From assembly GCA_015066225.1 (NCBI GenBank), contig SVOT01000002.1, positions 124,001-188,000 of the forward strand: a DNA stretch of 64,000 nucleotides, given 5' to 3'. Below the pieces are notes generated by a model. It was not told the DNA's origin, did not search any database, and worked only from the letters and a program-made list of their open reading frames with translations. The translations under genes and the position numbers were made by a program. Source of the stretch: Oscillospiraceae bacterium. Its GTDB lineage: Bacteria; Bacillota; Clostridia; Oscillospirales; Acutalibacteraceae. Below, one piece after another: positions 17,782 through 25,915 of the stretch (its first letter is position 1; each line of letters begins with the position of its first letter).

Positions 17782-19206
17782 ATGAAAGTTTTATATGCTG
17801 CAAGTGAAGCGTTGCCCTTTATCGCCAGCGGCGGTCTTGCCGACGTTGCGGGCTCACTTCCCCAGGCTTTAAGAAAAAGACTTATAGGCTGCCGTGTTGT
17901 TATGCCCCTCTACGACGGCATAAAGCAGGAGCTTAAGGATACAATGAAATTCATAACCAATATTTCTGTTCCCGTTGCGTGGAGAAGACAGTATTGCGGA
18001 ATTTTTGAGGCAAGAGCGGGCGGAGTTATATATTATCTTCTCGATAATCAGTATTATTTCAAAAGAGACGGTCTTTATGGCTTCTATGATGATGCCGAGA
18101 GATTTGCTTTCTTCTCAAGAGCCGTGCTTGAAATAATTCCTCACATCGGCTTCAAGCCCGATATTATCCACTGTAACGACTGGCAGACAGCGCTGACGCC
18201 GGTATACTATAGCTCGATGTATGCAAATCAGCCCGGTTACGAAAACATCAAGACAATTCTTACCATACACAATATTCAGTACCAGGGTGTTTACGGCGAA
18301 GAGCTTATTGACAACGTTGTGGGTATTGACCACGCATACAGAAGCCTTATTGAATATGACGGCAACGTTAACCTTATGAAGGGCGGTATCGAATGTGCAA
18401 ACGCTGTGAGCACAGTCAGCCCCTCTTACGCTAAAGAAATTCTTGACCCGTGGTATTCACACGGTCTTGATATGATTCTTCGTGAGCGCAGCTACAAGCT
18501 AAGAGGTATTCTTAACGGTATTGACGTTGTCAACTACGACCCCGCCACCGACAAGGATATTTTCAAAAACTACGATTCAGAAAATATGCGCGGCAAAGCT
18601 GTAAATAAAAGAGAACTCCAGAAGCTTCTGGGGCTTCCGGAGAAAAGTGATACTCCCGTTATGGGTATGGTTTCAAGGCTTGTTTCACACAAGGGTCTTG
18701 ACCTTTGCAAGGCGGTTCTTGACGAGCTTCTTTCAACTACCGATATTCAGCTTGCCGTTCTCGGCTCCGGTGAATATCAGTATGAAGAATTCTTCAGAGG
18801 ACTTGCGGAGCGCTACCCCGACAAGGTCGGACTTTGCCTTGGCTTTATTCCTGACCTTGCAAGAAAAATATATGCGGGCAGCGATATGTTCCTTATGCCG
18901 TCAAAGAGTGAGCCATGCGGACTTTCGCAGATGGTTGCACTCAGATACGGTTCTGTTCCCATTGTTCGTGAAACAGGTGGTCTTCGTGACTCCGTCAGCG
19001 ACAGCGGTGACGGCGAGGGCAACGGCTTTGTTTTCTCAAGCTACAACGCACACGATATGCTTCATGCAATAAAACGTGCAGTTCAGGGATATGCCGATAA
19101 AGACGGCTGGCAGATTCTTGTGAAGCGTGCAATGGAAAGTGACAACAGCTGGGGAAAATCTGCTAACGAATATATCAGAATGTATAAAGAAGTATTAAAG
19201 GGATGA
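17782..19206 (+). CDS. glgA: Glycogen synthase GlgA (ADP-glucose type)
   Basis: Extends alpha-1,4-glucan from ADP-glucose. 474 residues, GT5 family, GT-B fold. The N-terminus MKVLYAASEALPFIASGGLADVAGSLP carries ASGGL where E. coli has KTGGL, i.e. the ADP-glucose-binding Lys is absent, a variant I recall from other clostridial enzymes. C-terminal features include MGMVSRLVSHKGLDL and PSKSEPCGLSQMVALRYGS. ATG 17782 is chosen because ACGGAGGT is at 17769-17776; earlier starts overlap the previous gene. Its last 12 bases overlap the convergent XRE gene. Confidence 0.94.
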   Translation: MKVLYAASEALPFIASGGLADVAGSLPQALRKRLIGCRVVMPLYDGIKQELKDTMKFITNISVPVAWRRQYCGIFEARAGGVIYYLLDNQYYFKRDGLYGFYDDAERFAFFSRAVLEIIPHIGFKPDIIHCNDWQTALTPVYYSSMYANQPGYENIKTILTIHNIQYQGVYGEELIDNVVGIDHAYRSLIEYDGNVNLMKGGIECANAVSTVSPSYAKEILDPWYSHGLDMILRERSYKLRGILNGIDVVNYDPATDKDIFKNYDSENMRGKAVNKRELQKLLGLPEKSDTPVMGMVSRLVSHKGLDLCKAVLDELLSTTDIQLAVLGSGEYQYEEFFRGLAERYPDKVGLCLGFIPDLARKIYAGSDMFLMPSKSEPCGLSQMVALRYGSVPIVRETGGLRDSVSDSGDGEGNGFVFSSYNAHDMLHAIKRAVQGYADKDGWQILVKRAMESDNSWGKSANEYIRMYKEVLKG

Positions 19207-19812
19207 TTCAGGCGGCTTGATTGTGTTTGCCGTTTTTCGGATAATTCCTTCAACTCCTTTTATGACGGCCTCGATACTCTTGGGTTCGGGGCCGCCGTAG
19301 CGTCTTGCGTTAACGTTCTTTTCCGGGAAATCAGAAAGATGCATTTCTGTTATCGAAAGAGCAAGTGCCTGTGCGTGCTTGGGTTGCATTGAAAACCATC
19401 TTTTGGGGATGTAGCCCATCTGTGCGGCGGCAAAAAGAGTTCTGTAAATGGTGACAGCGTACAGTGTATCTGCAAATTCGCCCGCCTGAGCAGAGCCCGC
19501 GTTCATCCTTTCGTGTGTCATAATTGCCGCGCGGTAAATTGAGCGTGTATTGAAAACGGCATCCTCTTCCCTGTCTTCAAGGGCATCGGCGTTGAGTCCT
19601 TTTCGGCTTCCTGTTCTGCCCAGAATGTAGTCGGTTGTTACATCATAGTATTCTGCGGCACGGCATAAAAAAGCAAGGCTATATTCACGGATTCCCTTTT
19701 CATAATGGGAAAGGAGGGCTTGAGAAACGCCCAAATCTGCAGCGGCTTCTTTCTGACTTATTCCCTTTTCGGTTCTCAGTTCAACAAGTCGTTCGTTAAA
19801 TTGTTCAAGCAT
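19195..19812 (-). CDS. XRE-family transcriptional regulator
   Basis: 205 residues. The N-terminal helix-turn-helix (about 8-65) reads LVELRTEKGISQKEAAADLG, then SQALLSHYEKGIREYS, followed by the family's VTTDYILGRTG. The rest, rich in Ala and predicted helical, is probably a dimerisation or ligand domain not recognised here. The gene overlaps the glgA 3' end tail-to-tail and is divergent from the phosphatase gene. The 60-base shared region contains an imperfect palindrome that may be its operator. Confidence 0.87.
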   Translation of the reverse strand: MLEQFNERLVELRTEKGISQKEAAADLGVSQALLSHYEKGIREYSLAFLCRAAEYYDVTTDYILGRTGSRKGLNADALEDREEDAVFNTRSIYRAAIMTHERMNAGSAQAGEFADTLYAVTIYRTLFAAAQMGYIPKRWFSMQPKHAQALALSITEMHLSDFPEKNVNARRYGGPEPKSIEAVIKGVEGIIRKTANTIKPPESSL

Positions 19813-19832
19813 AAAAACACCTCGAATTATAC

Positions 19833-19851
19833 GTATTGTATAATATCATAC
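19833..19851. promoter_or_regulatory. Possible XRE operator between divergent genes
   Basis: GTATTGTATAATATCATAC is an imperfect palindrome (GTAT-N2-TAT around the centre, mirrored). On the minus strand it lies between a TTGGTG and a TATAAT that could drive the XRE gene. On the plus strand it contains TATAAT that could serve the phosphatase gene. Confidence 0.35.
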
Positions 19852-19872
19852 ACCAATAAACAGGAGAATGCA

Positions 19873-20589
19873 ATGAAAACTTACACAATTCATTTAATAA
19901 GGCACGCTTTGACTCAAGGATCAATCGACGGCAGATACATCGGTCAGACCGATGAGGATCTTTGCAAAGAGGGGATTGACCAGCTTCAGCAGATGATGCA
20001 GGATTATGATTATCCTAAGGTTGACGTGGTTTTTTCAAGCTCATTGAAAAGGTGCATACATACAGCGGCGATTTTATATCCCGACAAAACCCCTATTGAA
20101 ATGAGGGGCTTTGAGGAGTGCGATTTTGGTGAATTTGAAGGCCATACAGCAGCGGAGCTTGAAAAATATGAGGAATTCGGTCAATGGCTTTCAGGCGGTG
20201 AGGAGGCAAGACCGCTAAACGGTGAAAGCAACTCCGAATTTGCCACAAGAGTCTGCGACTGCTTTGTTAAAACCGTTGACGGTCTTATGAAGACAGGTAC
20301 GCAGAACGTTGCAATAATTACACACGGCGGAGTTATTATGAGCATACTTTCTGCATTCGGTGTGCCCGAGCTTCCTATGACGGAGTGGCTTTGCCCATCT
20401 GCTTGCGGTTATACAATTCGTATAACACCGTCATTGTGGAGTAAGATTAATAAATTTGAGGTTATAAACGAGGTTCCGGCTATGCCTCTTACATCATCAC
20501 AGGAAGAAATGCTGTGGGATTATTATGGCGAGCTTCCCGAAGAGGAATTGAACATCAATTGGGACGAAGAGGGAGACTACAATGTCTGA
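19873..20589 (+). CDS. Histidine phosphatase (phosphoglycerate mutase-like) protein
   Basis: About 238 residues. The catalytic RH motif is in HLIRHALTQGSIDGRY (Arg9-His10). Later motifs are SSSLKRCIHTA (second Arg), EECDFGEFEG (acid) and IITHGGV (second His). The family includes phosphoglycerate mutases and broad phosphatases such as the alpha-ribazole phosphatase CobC; the substrate is not evident here. ATG 19873 is preceded by AGGAG at six bases. It overlaps the following amidohydrolase gene by eight bases, so the two are coupled. Confidence 0.85.
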   Translation: MKTYTIHLIRHALTQGSIDGRYIGQTDEDLCKEGIDQLQQMMQDYDYPKVDVVFSSSLKRCIHTAAILYPDKTPIEMRGFEECDFGEFEGHTAAELEKYEEFGQWLSGGEEARPLNGESNSEFATRVCDCFVKTVDGLMKTGTQNVAIITHGGVIMSILSAFGVPELPMTEWLCPSACGYTIRITPSLWSKINKFEVINEVPAMPLTSSQEEMLWDYYGELPEEELNINWDEEGDYNV

Positions 20590-21421
20590 TTACAGAATTT
20601 TTGCAAACCACGCCCACCTTTTTCCGAAAAATACGAAGCCAAACGGCGATATAGACTGCCTCACGTCGTTAATGGACGAGTGCGGAATTGAAAAAGCCGT
20701 TTGTTTTTCTCCGTTTTGGCATCAAATGGATATGTATGCCCATACAACGGGGCAGAATCCTTGCGAATGGGTGGCAAAGGAAATAAAAAATAATTCTCGT
20801 TTTGTGGGCTTTGGCACAGTTGATTTTGACAGGCAAAACCTGAAAGAACAGGTAAAGGGAATAAAGAATCTAGGTCTTCTCGGCATAAAGATACACCCCG
20901 CCGCGCAAGAGGTAAACGTTGCCGGGAAGGAGCTTTTTGAGGTCTATGAAGAAGCTGAAAAGCAGGGGCTTTTCATATCCTTTCACACAGGGCTGCATTG
21001 GCACAGAATAGCCGACTATCAGATGCTTTTATTTGATGAGGTAGCATATAATTTCCCTGCCTTGAGCTTCAGTATGGAGCATATGGGCGGCTACAGCTTT
21101 TTCAATGAGGCATTGCTTGTTATGAACAACAACTCCCGCCGTGAGCCCGGTGAGGTTTTCGCAGGGTGGACAAGCATCGCAATGGAAAAGGATGAGTTCG
21201 GAAACACTCGCAGAGGAGCGTGGTCGATTACCGACGAACAGCTTTGTGATTTGATTTATCAGACTGGGGCAGACCACAGCATTTTCGGGCTTGACACACC
21301 CTATAAGGATGCAAAAATGATAAAGGAATCAATCGAAAGAATAAAAAATCTTCCCATATCCGAGGAAGCAAAGCACGGCATTCTCGGCGACAATCTGAGA
21401 AGAATTTTAAAAGTGGAATAA
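20582..21421 (+). CDS. Amidohydrolase-2 family metal-dependent hydrolase
   Basis: 279 residues, TIM-barrel metallo-hydrolase of the amidohydrolase_2 type. Expected metal or catalytic positions are visible: HAH near the N-terminus (FANHAHLFP), IKIHPAAQEV, FHTGLHWHR, MEHMGG, and GLDTPY near the end. Members act as decarboxylases or hydrolases of ring or lactone substrates; none can be assigned. Co-transcribed with the overlapping phosphatase gene and possibly controlled by the divergent XRE regulator. A bidirectional terminator follows. Confidence 0.83.
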   Translation: MSDYRIFANHAHLFPKNTKPNGDIDCLTSLMDECGIEKAVCFSPFWHQMDMYAHTTGQNPCEWVAKEIKNNSRFVGFGTVDFDRQNLKEQVKGIKNLGLLGIKIHPAAQEVNVAGKELFEVYEEAEKQGLFISFHTGLHWHRIADYQMLLFDEVAYNFPALSFSMEHMGGYSFFNEALLVMNNNSRREPGEVFAGWTSIAMEKDEFGNTRRGAWSITDEQLCDLIYQTGADHSIFGLDTPYKDAKMIKESIERIKNLPISEEAKHGILGDNLRRILKVE

Positions 21422-21453
21422 AAAATCAGGCACAATCAAATGTGCCTGATTTT
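21422..21453. terminator. Bidirectional terminator
   Basis: Stem AAAATCAGGCACA (21422-21434) with TGTGCCTGATTTT (21441-21453), 6-base loop, then further T residues. It lies between the convergent amidohydrolase and DUF1919 genes. Confidence 0.9.
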
Positions 21454-22095
21454 TTATTTTTCATTTTTGAGCCATTTAATGCAATCGAAATATTTTTCAA
21501 AAATCCTCGTTCCCTTGTAATCGGCGTAGCGTGTCAAATCGCCGATGGTGTCAGAGCTTTCATATCCCGGAACATATACGAATTCTTCATAAGGGCAAAC
21601 AGGATTTTTTGTGTAGCAAACCTTTCTGTAAGGGAGATTGTGGAATTTTTCAACCAATTCGTTACTCGTGAGAAAAGAATCGCAGGTCATAACAAGAATT
21701 TCTTGCTCACTGTGTTCAAGGAAACGTCGGCTTCGTCGCATCCATTGATTCTTCAGATCATCAAAATCTTTGTAGTGTACACCGTAAATTAATATACCGT
21801 TAAGGTTGGCAACCGGGTAGCCTTGTGGACTTGTTTTTTCAAAAACAGGCTCGCAGGTTAAATAATATTCGGGGTTGTTGCAAAGCTTTATAAAGTCTTC
21901 TCCGCCTATGGTAAGGTTGATTGTGGGACTTGTAAATTCTTTTCCGATATCGTGGTACAAAAGTCCGCCGATACAGTTGCTTGCAAGAATTCTTACGTTA
22001 CAATCTGCACCCTCTTTTTTCATTTTTCGCATTAAAGGATAACGCCAGATTTTCTTAACTTTATCTTTGATTTTCTTTTTTAAAGAAGCGAGCAT
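21454..22095 (-). CDS. DUF1919 protein, polysaccharide-associated
   Basis: About 213 residues. ILASNCIGGLLYHDIGKEF, followed by SPTINLTI and FIKLCNNPEYYL, matches the conserved start of DUF1919 proteins, which occur in exopolysaccharide loci and resemble glycosyl or pyruvyl transferases. The exact reaction is unknown. A basic N-terminus precedes the domain. ATG 22095 is preferred to GTG 22101 because the ribosome site GAGG is nine bases before it. It is divergent from the first EPS block, across a 204-base gap that holds the block's promoter. Confidence 0.75.
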   Translation of the reverse strand: MLASLKKKIKDKVKKIWRYPLMRKMKKEGADCNVRILASNCIGGLLYHDIGKEFTSPTINLTIGGEDFIKLCNNPEYYLTCEPVFEKTSPQGYPVANLNGILIYGVHYKDFDDLKNQWMRRSRRFLEHSEQEILVMTCDSFLTSNELVEKFHNLPYRKVCYTKNPVCPYEEFVYVPGYESSDTIGDLTRYADYKGTRIFEKYFDCIKWLKNEK

Positions 22096-22212
22096 ACACA
22101 CACCTCGAGCTAAATATTTTTATTTACAGGTAAAGTATAGAACAAAGCGCTTATAAATACAAGTTTTTTTGATAAAAAGGAGCTTTTAGGCTCACAAAAA
22201 GGTCAAATTCAG

Positions 22213-22241
22213 TTGACACAGAGTGCTTATTATTTTATACT
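22213..22241 (+). promoter_or_regulatory. Predicted strong promoter of EPS block 1
   Basis: TTGACA (22213-22218), a 17-base spacer and TATACT (22236-22241): near-perfect consensus, about 60 bases upstream of the initiating transferase gene. Confidence 0.75.
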
Positions 22242-22252
22242 ATAATAGTATA
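22236..22252. promoter_or_regulatory. Palindrome over the -10 box of EPS block 1
   Basis: TATACTATAATAGTATA is a perfect 7-bp inverted repeat with a 3-base centre, starting at the first base of the -10 element. A bound repressor here would block transcription. Confidence 0.45.
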
Positions 22253-22299
22253 TTTATAATGTATAATTGCGTTCAATATTGTCAGATGGGAGAAGATTT

Positions 22300-22941
22300 A
22301 TGTACAAGAGCGTTTTAAAAAGAGCGATAGATGTTATTTTGTCATTTTTTGCAATAGTTTTCCTTGCAGTTCCGATGCTTCTTATAGCATTACTCATAAA
22401 GCTTGATTCAAAGGGCCCCGTTCTTTTCAAGCAGGAGCGTCTCGGTCTTGGCGGCAAGGTTTATAAAATCTACAAATTCCGTTCAATGTGTGTTGGTGCC
22501 GAGCAGATGGGCACAGGCGTGTATTCAGGCGACGGTGACCCCCGGGTAACAAGAATGGGAAAAATTATGCGAGCTACAAGCATTGACGAATTGCCCCAGC
22601 TTTTGAACATTCTTAAAGGTGAAATGAGCTTCGTCGGTCCCAGACCACCCCTCACTTACCATCCTTGGAATATTGAGGACTACACAGAGGAACAGCTCAG
22701 AATGTTCGAGGTTCGCCCCGGCATAACGGGCTGGGCACAGGTTAACGGCAGAAAAACCGTTGAATGGAACAACAGAATAAGGCTAAACGTATGGTATGTT
22801 GACAACTGTTCGTTGATGCTTGATATCAAAATTCTTTTCCTCACGTTCTACAAGGTTCTCAAAAACGAAGACAACGAAAATGTCGGTGCAACGGTTGAGA
22901 GTCAAAACGAAGAAACAGCAATTGAAATGAGTGAAAAATAA
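22300..22941 (+). CDS. Initiating phosphoglycosyl transferase (WcaJ/PglC-type, monotopic)
   Basis: Transfers a sugar-1-phosphate from UDP-sugar to undecaprenyl phosphate, the first step of EPS repeat-unit assembly. 213 residues: an N-terminal re-entrant hydrophobic segment (about 11-35), then KRAIDV, GPVLFKQERLG, YKFRSM, the catalytic DE region (TSIDELPQLLNILKGEMSFVG, PRPPL) and RPGITGWAQVNGR. Length matches the minimal family without the five-helix extension. ATG 22300 is chosen (GGGAGAAG upstream); an in-frame TTG further up has no ribosome site. It opens EPS block 1, overlapping the next gene by one base. Confidence 0.92.
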   Translation: MYKSVLKRAIDVILSFFAIVFLAVPMLLIALLIKLDSKGPVLFKQERLGLGGKVYKIYKFRSMCVGAEQMGTGVYSGDGDPRVTRMGKIMRATSIDELPQLLNILKGEMSFVGPRPPLTYHPWNIEDYTEEQLRMFEVRPGITGWAQVNGRKTVEWNNRIRLNVWYVDNCSLMLDIKILFLTFYKVLKNEDNENVGATVESQNEETAIEMSEK

Positions 22942-23789
22942 TGAGCTTTATAAAGCTGATGTATATAACGAACGATACGGCAGTTGCACAAATTGCCGAA
23001 AATGCAGGTGTTGACCGTATTTTTATTGATATGGAATATATCGGCAAGGGTATCAGACAGGGTGGCATGGACACAGTTCAGAGTCACCACACCGTTGAAG
23101 ATATAAAACGAATCAGGGCGAGCATAAAAAAGGCGGAGCTTATGGTGCGGTGCAACCCCATTCACGAGGCGACGGCGGACTATTGCTCCTCAAAGCAGGA
23201 AATTGACGAGATTGTGGCGGCCGGTGCAGACATAATAATGCTGCCGTATTTTAAAACAGCCGACGAGGTCAGAAAATTTGTGGAATATGTTGGCGGCAGG
23301 GCAAAAACCTTTCCGCTTGTTGAAACGAAGGAAGCCGTTGAAAATCTTGACGAAATTCTCAAAATAGACGGCATCGACGAGATATACATAGGTCTTAACG
23401 ACCTCAGCCTGTCTTACGGCAAAAAATTTATGTTCCAGATTCTTGCTGAGGGCAAGGTTGATGAAATCAGCGAAAAGTTTAAAAGCAAGGGCATACCCTT
23501 CGGCTTCGGCGGCATAGCCGCAGTCGGTAGCGGGATGCTCCCCGGTGAAAAGGTTCTTGCCGAGCACTACCGCTTGGGGTCAACCTCGGTTATTCTTTCC
23601 CGCAGCTTTTGTAACTATGAAAAAATCGGCAAGCTTGACGAAATAAAAGATATCTTTGATTCGGGTGTAAAAGCTCTCAGAGATGAAGAAATAAAAATTC
23701 AACAGGAAGCAGATAAAGATTTTTTTGAAAACAATCACAACGACGTAAAAATCGGCGTTGAAAAAATATTATCCGTGATAGGTGGATAA
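22941..23789 (+). CDS. HpcH/HpaI-family aldolase in an EPS locus
   Basis: 282 residues with the class II pyruvate aldolase/citrate lyase beta fold: DRIFIDMEYIG, LMVRCNPI (substrate Arg), ADIIMLPYFKT, FPLVETKEAVENLDEI (metal Glu) and IYIGLNDLSLSYG (metal Asp). Relatives cleave or form 4-hydroxy-2-keto acids with pyruvate. Sitting directly after the initiating transferase and before a 2-hydroxyacid dehydrogenase, it may make an acidic decoration or precursor for the polymer. That role is inference. Confidence 0.8.
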   Translation: MSFIKLMYITNDTAVAQIAENAGVDRIFIDMEYIGKGIRQGGMDTVQSHHTVEDIKRIRASIKKAELMVRCNPIHEATADYCSSKQEIDEIVAAGADIIMLPYFKTADEVRKFVEYVGGRAKTFPLVETKEAVENLDEILKIDGIDEIYIGLNDLSLSYGKKFMFQILAEGKVDEISEKFKSKGIPFGFGGIAAVGSGMLPGEKVLAEHYRLGSTSVILSRSFCNYEKIGKLDEIKDIFDSGVKALRDEEIKIQQEADKDFFENNHNDVKIGVEKILSVIGG

Positions 23790-23790
23790 A

Positions 23791-24687
23791 ATGAACATAC
23801 TCGTAACAGGTGCGTGGGCACAGGGCAAGGAAGCAACAGAAAAACTGAATGCTCTGGGTCATAAAGCAGTTTTTATGCAGAATGAAAAGGACGAGCTACC
23901 TTGTAAAAGCGACGAAATAGACGCGGTTATTTGCAACGGCTTGTTTCTTCACCATTCCATAGATGATTTTAAAAGCCTCAGGTATATTCAGCTTACAAGT
24001 GCGGGCTATGACCGTGTCCCTATGGAAAAGGTCAGAGAGAAAAATATTAAGATTTTCAATGCAGGCGGAGTTTACAGCATCCCTATGGCGGAATATGCCG
24101 TGGGTGCCGTGTTGCAGATGTTGAAAAAATTCAGCTTTTTTGCAGAAAACCAAAAAAAACACCAATGGGTAAAAAACAGGGAGCTTGTTGAACTGAACAA
24201 CAAAACCGTGTGCATTTTCGGTTGCGGTAACGTCGGGTCCGAATGTGCAAAACGCTTTTCTGCTTTTGGTTGCAGGGTTCTTGGTGTTGATGTTTTTGAA
24301 GCTGAAAAAGAGTATTTTGAAAAAATTGTTCTTCTTGAAAACGCAAAGGACATTCTCCCCCAAGCAGACGTTGTTGTTCTCACAATGCCCTTGACAGAGA
24401 AAACACGCCACAGCATTAACAAAAGCGTTTTTTCATTGATGAAAAAGGGAGCCATTGTTGTCAATATCGCAAGAGGTGCTCTGATAGATACCGAAGATTT
24501 GATAACGGCGCTAAAAACAAGTTTAGGCGGGGCGGTGCTTGACGTTTTTGAGGACGAGCCCTTAGATGAAAATTCCCCCCTGTGGGATTTTGAAAACGTA
24601 ATAATCACACCTCACAACAGCTTTGTGAGTGATGGAAACAATAAAAGATTGTGGGATTTGATTTTCCATAATTTATCAGTTGAGTAA
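23791..24687 (+). CDS. D-isomer-specific 2-hydroxyacid dehydrogenase
   Basis: About 298 residues. NAD-binding Rossmann motif CIFGCGNVGSECAKRFSAFG, the family's Arg (NIARGALIDTEDL), Glu (DVFEDEPLDENSPLW) and catalytic His (ITPHNSFVSDGN). It reduces a 2-keto acid or oxidises the D-hydroxy acid. ATG 23791 follows AGGTGG by five bases; the aldolase gene ends one base before. The pair probably works in sequence (aldol product, then reduction). The substrate is unknown. It overlaps no later start; the next gene begins ten bases on. Confidence 0.85.
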   Translation: MNILVTGAWAQGKEATEKLNALGHKAVFMQNEKDELPCKSDEIDAVICNGLFLHHSIDDFKSLRYIQLTSAGYDRVPMEKVREKNIKIFNAGGVYSIPMAEYAVGAVLQMLKKFSFFAENQKKHQWVKNRELVELNNKTVCIFGCGNVGSECAKRFSAFGCRVLGVDVFEAEKEYFEKIVLLENAKDILPQADVVVLTMPLTEKTRHSINKSVFSLMKKGAIVVNIARGALIDTEDLITALKTSLGGAVLDVFEDEPLDENSPLWDFENVIITPHNSFVSDGNNKRLWDLIFHNLSVE

Positions 24688-24697
24688 GGTGGAAAAA

Positions 24698-25915
24698 ATG
24701 AGTAAAATTAAAGACGTTCTGCTTATAGCGAATTTCTGGCATTTTGAATTTGAAAAAAAGAGCAGCCGCTACAGAACAATGGCGGACGTGCTTTGTGATG
24801 CAGGCTATGACGTTGAGGTTGTGTCTTCAACCTTCAGACATCAGACAAAGACACAGCGTGACACAGAATACATAAAAACTCTGGAGTCTGCTTACAAGGT
24901 AACGCTGCTCAATGAGCCCGACTATAAAAAGAACGTTTCACTTCAGAGAATATACAGCCACCATTGCTTTGCAAAAGAAGTGACGAAATATCTTGAAACG
25001 AGAAAAACTCCCGATTTGATAATCTGCTCCGTTCCCTCACTTCCGGTAGGAAGTGCGGTAACAAAATTTGCAAAAGAGCACAAAATCAAAATCATAATCG
25101 ACATTCAGGATTTGTGGCCCGAGGCTTTCAAAATGGCTCTCAATATCCCTGTTGTTTCCGATGTTTTGTTTGCTCCAATGATGATGCAGGCGAATAAAAT
25201 CTACTCCCGTGCAGACAAGGTTATGGCGGTTTCCGAAACCTACGTTAAACGTGGTTTAAAGAATAATGATAACGACAAAAAAGGGCTTTCTGTTTTTATC
25301 GGTACGGATTCAAGACTCGTTGAAGAAGCTGTTGAGGGCAAGCTTTTCCAAAGAACAGATACGGATTTTTGGGTAGGGTACGTTGGTGCTCTCGGCCACA
25401 GCTATGATATCCCCACTGTTATTGATGCACTAAGAATTCTCAAAGATAAGGGCTATGAAAACATATCTTTTAAAATAATGGGCGAGGGAGTTCTTATTGA
25501 TGAATTCAAAAAATATGCTGAGGAAAAACAGGTTAACTGTGAATTTGCAGGCTTTATGGAATACGGCGAAATGATGGCAACTCTTATGGCGTGTGATTGT
25601 GCGGTGAATCCAATAATCGGCAAATCTGTTTCATCAATAATAAACAAGGTTTCAGACTATGCTATGGCAGGGGTGCCTGTTATCAACACCCAGAATTCTC
25701 CCGAATACAGGGCGCTTCTCGAAGAATATGAGTGTGGCATAAACTGTGAAAACGGCAATGCCGGGGCGATAGCTGATGCCATATTGAAGCTTTATGAGGA
25801 TGAAAATCTCAAAAAGACTATGGGCGAAAATTCACTAAGGCTTGCCAAAGAAAGATTTGACAGAGCCGTAACGTATAAAAACGTTGTGGCTTTGATAGAG
25901 GGAATGGAACAATGA
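24698..25915 (+). CDS. Glycosyltransferase family 4
   Basis: About 405 residues, GT-B fold. The N-terminal acceptor domain has FEKKSSRYRTMADVL and PDLIICSVPSLPVG, then IDIQDLWPEAFKM, common in EPS family 4 enzymes. The donor domain has GYVGALGHSYDIPTVIDAL and an E-x7-E region near NPIIGKSVSSIINKVSDYAMAG. It adds a sugar to the lipid-linked repeat unit; donor unknown. ATG 24698 is supported by AAGGTGG. It overlaps the next gene by four bases. Confidence 0.85.
   Translation: MSKIKDVLLIANFWHFEFEKKSSRYRTMADVLCDAGYDVEVVSSTFRHQTKTQRDTEYIKTLESAYKVTLLNEPDYKKNVSLQRIYSHHCFAKEVTKYLETRKTPDLIICSVPSLPVGSAVTKFAKEHKIKIIIDIQDLWPEAFKMALNIPVVSDVLFAPMMMQANKIYSRADKVMAVSETYVKRGLKNNDNDKKGLSVFIGTDSRLVEEAVEGKLFQRTDTDFWVGYVGALGHSYDIPTVIDALRILKDKGYENISFKIMGEGVLIDEFKKYAEEKQVNCEFAGFMEYGEMMATLMACDCAVNPIIGKSVSSIINKVSDYAMAGVPVINTQNSPEYRALLEEYECGINCENGNAGAIADAILKLYEDENLKKTMGENSLRLAKERFDRAVTYKNVVALIEGMEQ

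Noticed and set aside
22201-22270. Invertible promoter (phase variation) for the EPS block
   Set aside because: The palindrome is short and sits on the -10 box; no flanking inverted repeats around the whole promoter and no recombinase gene nearby.
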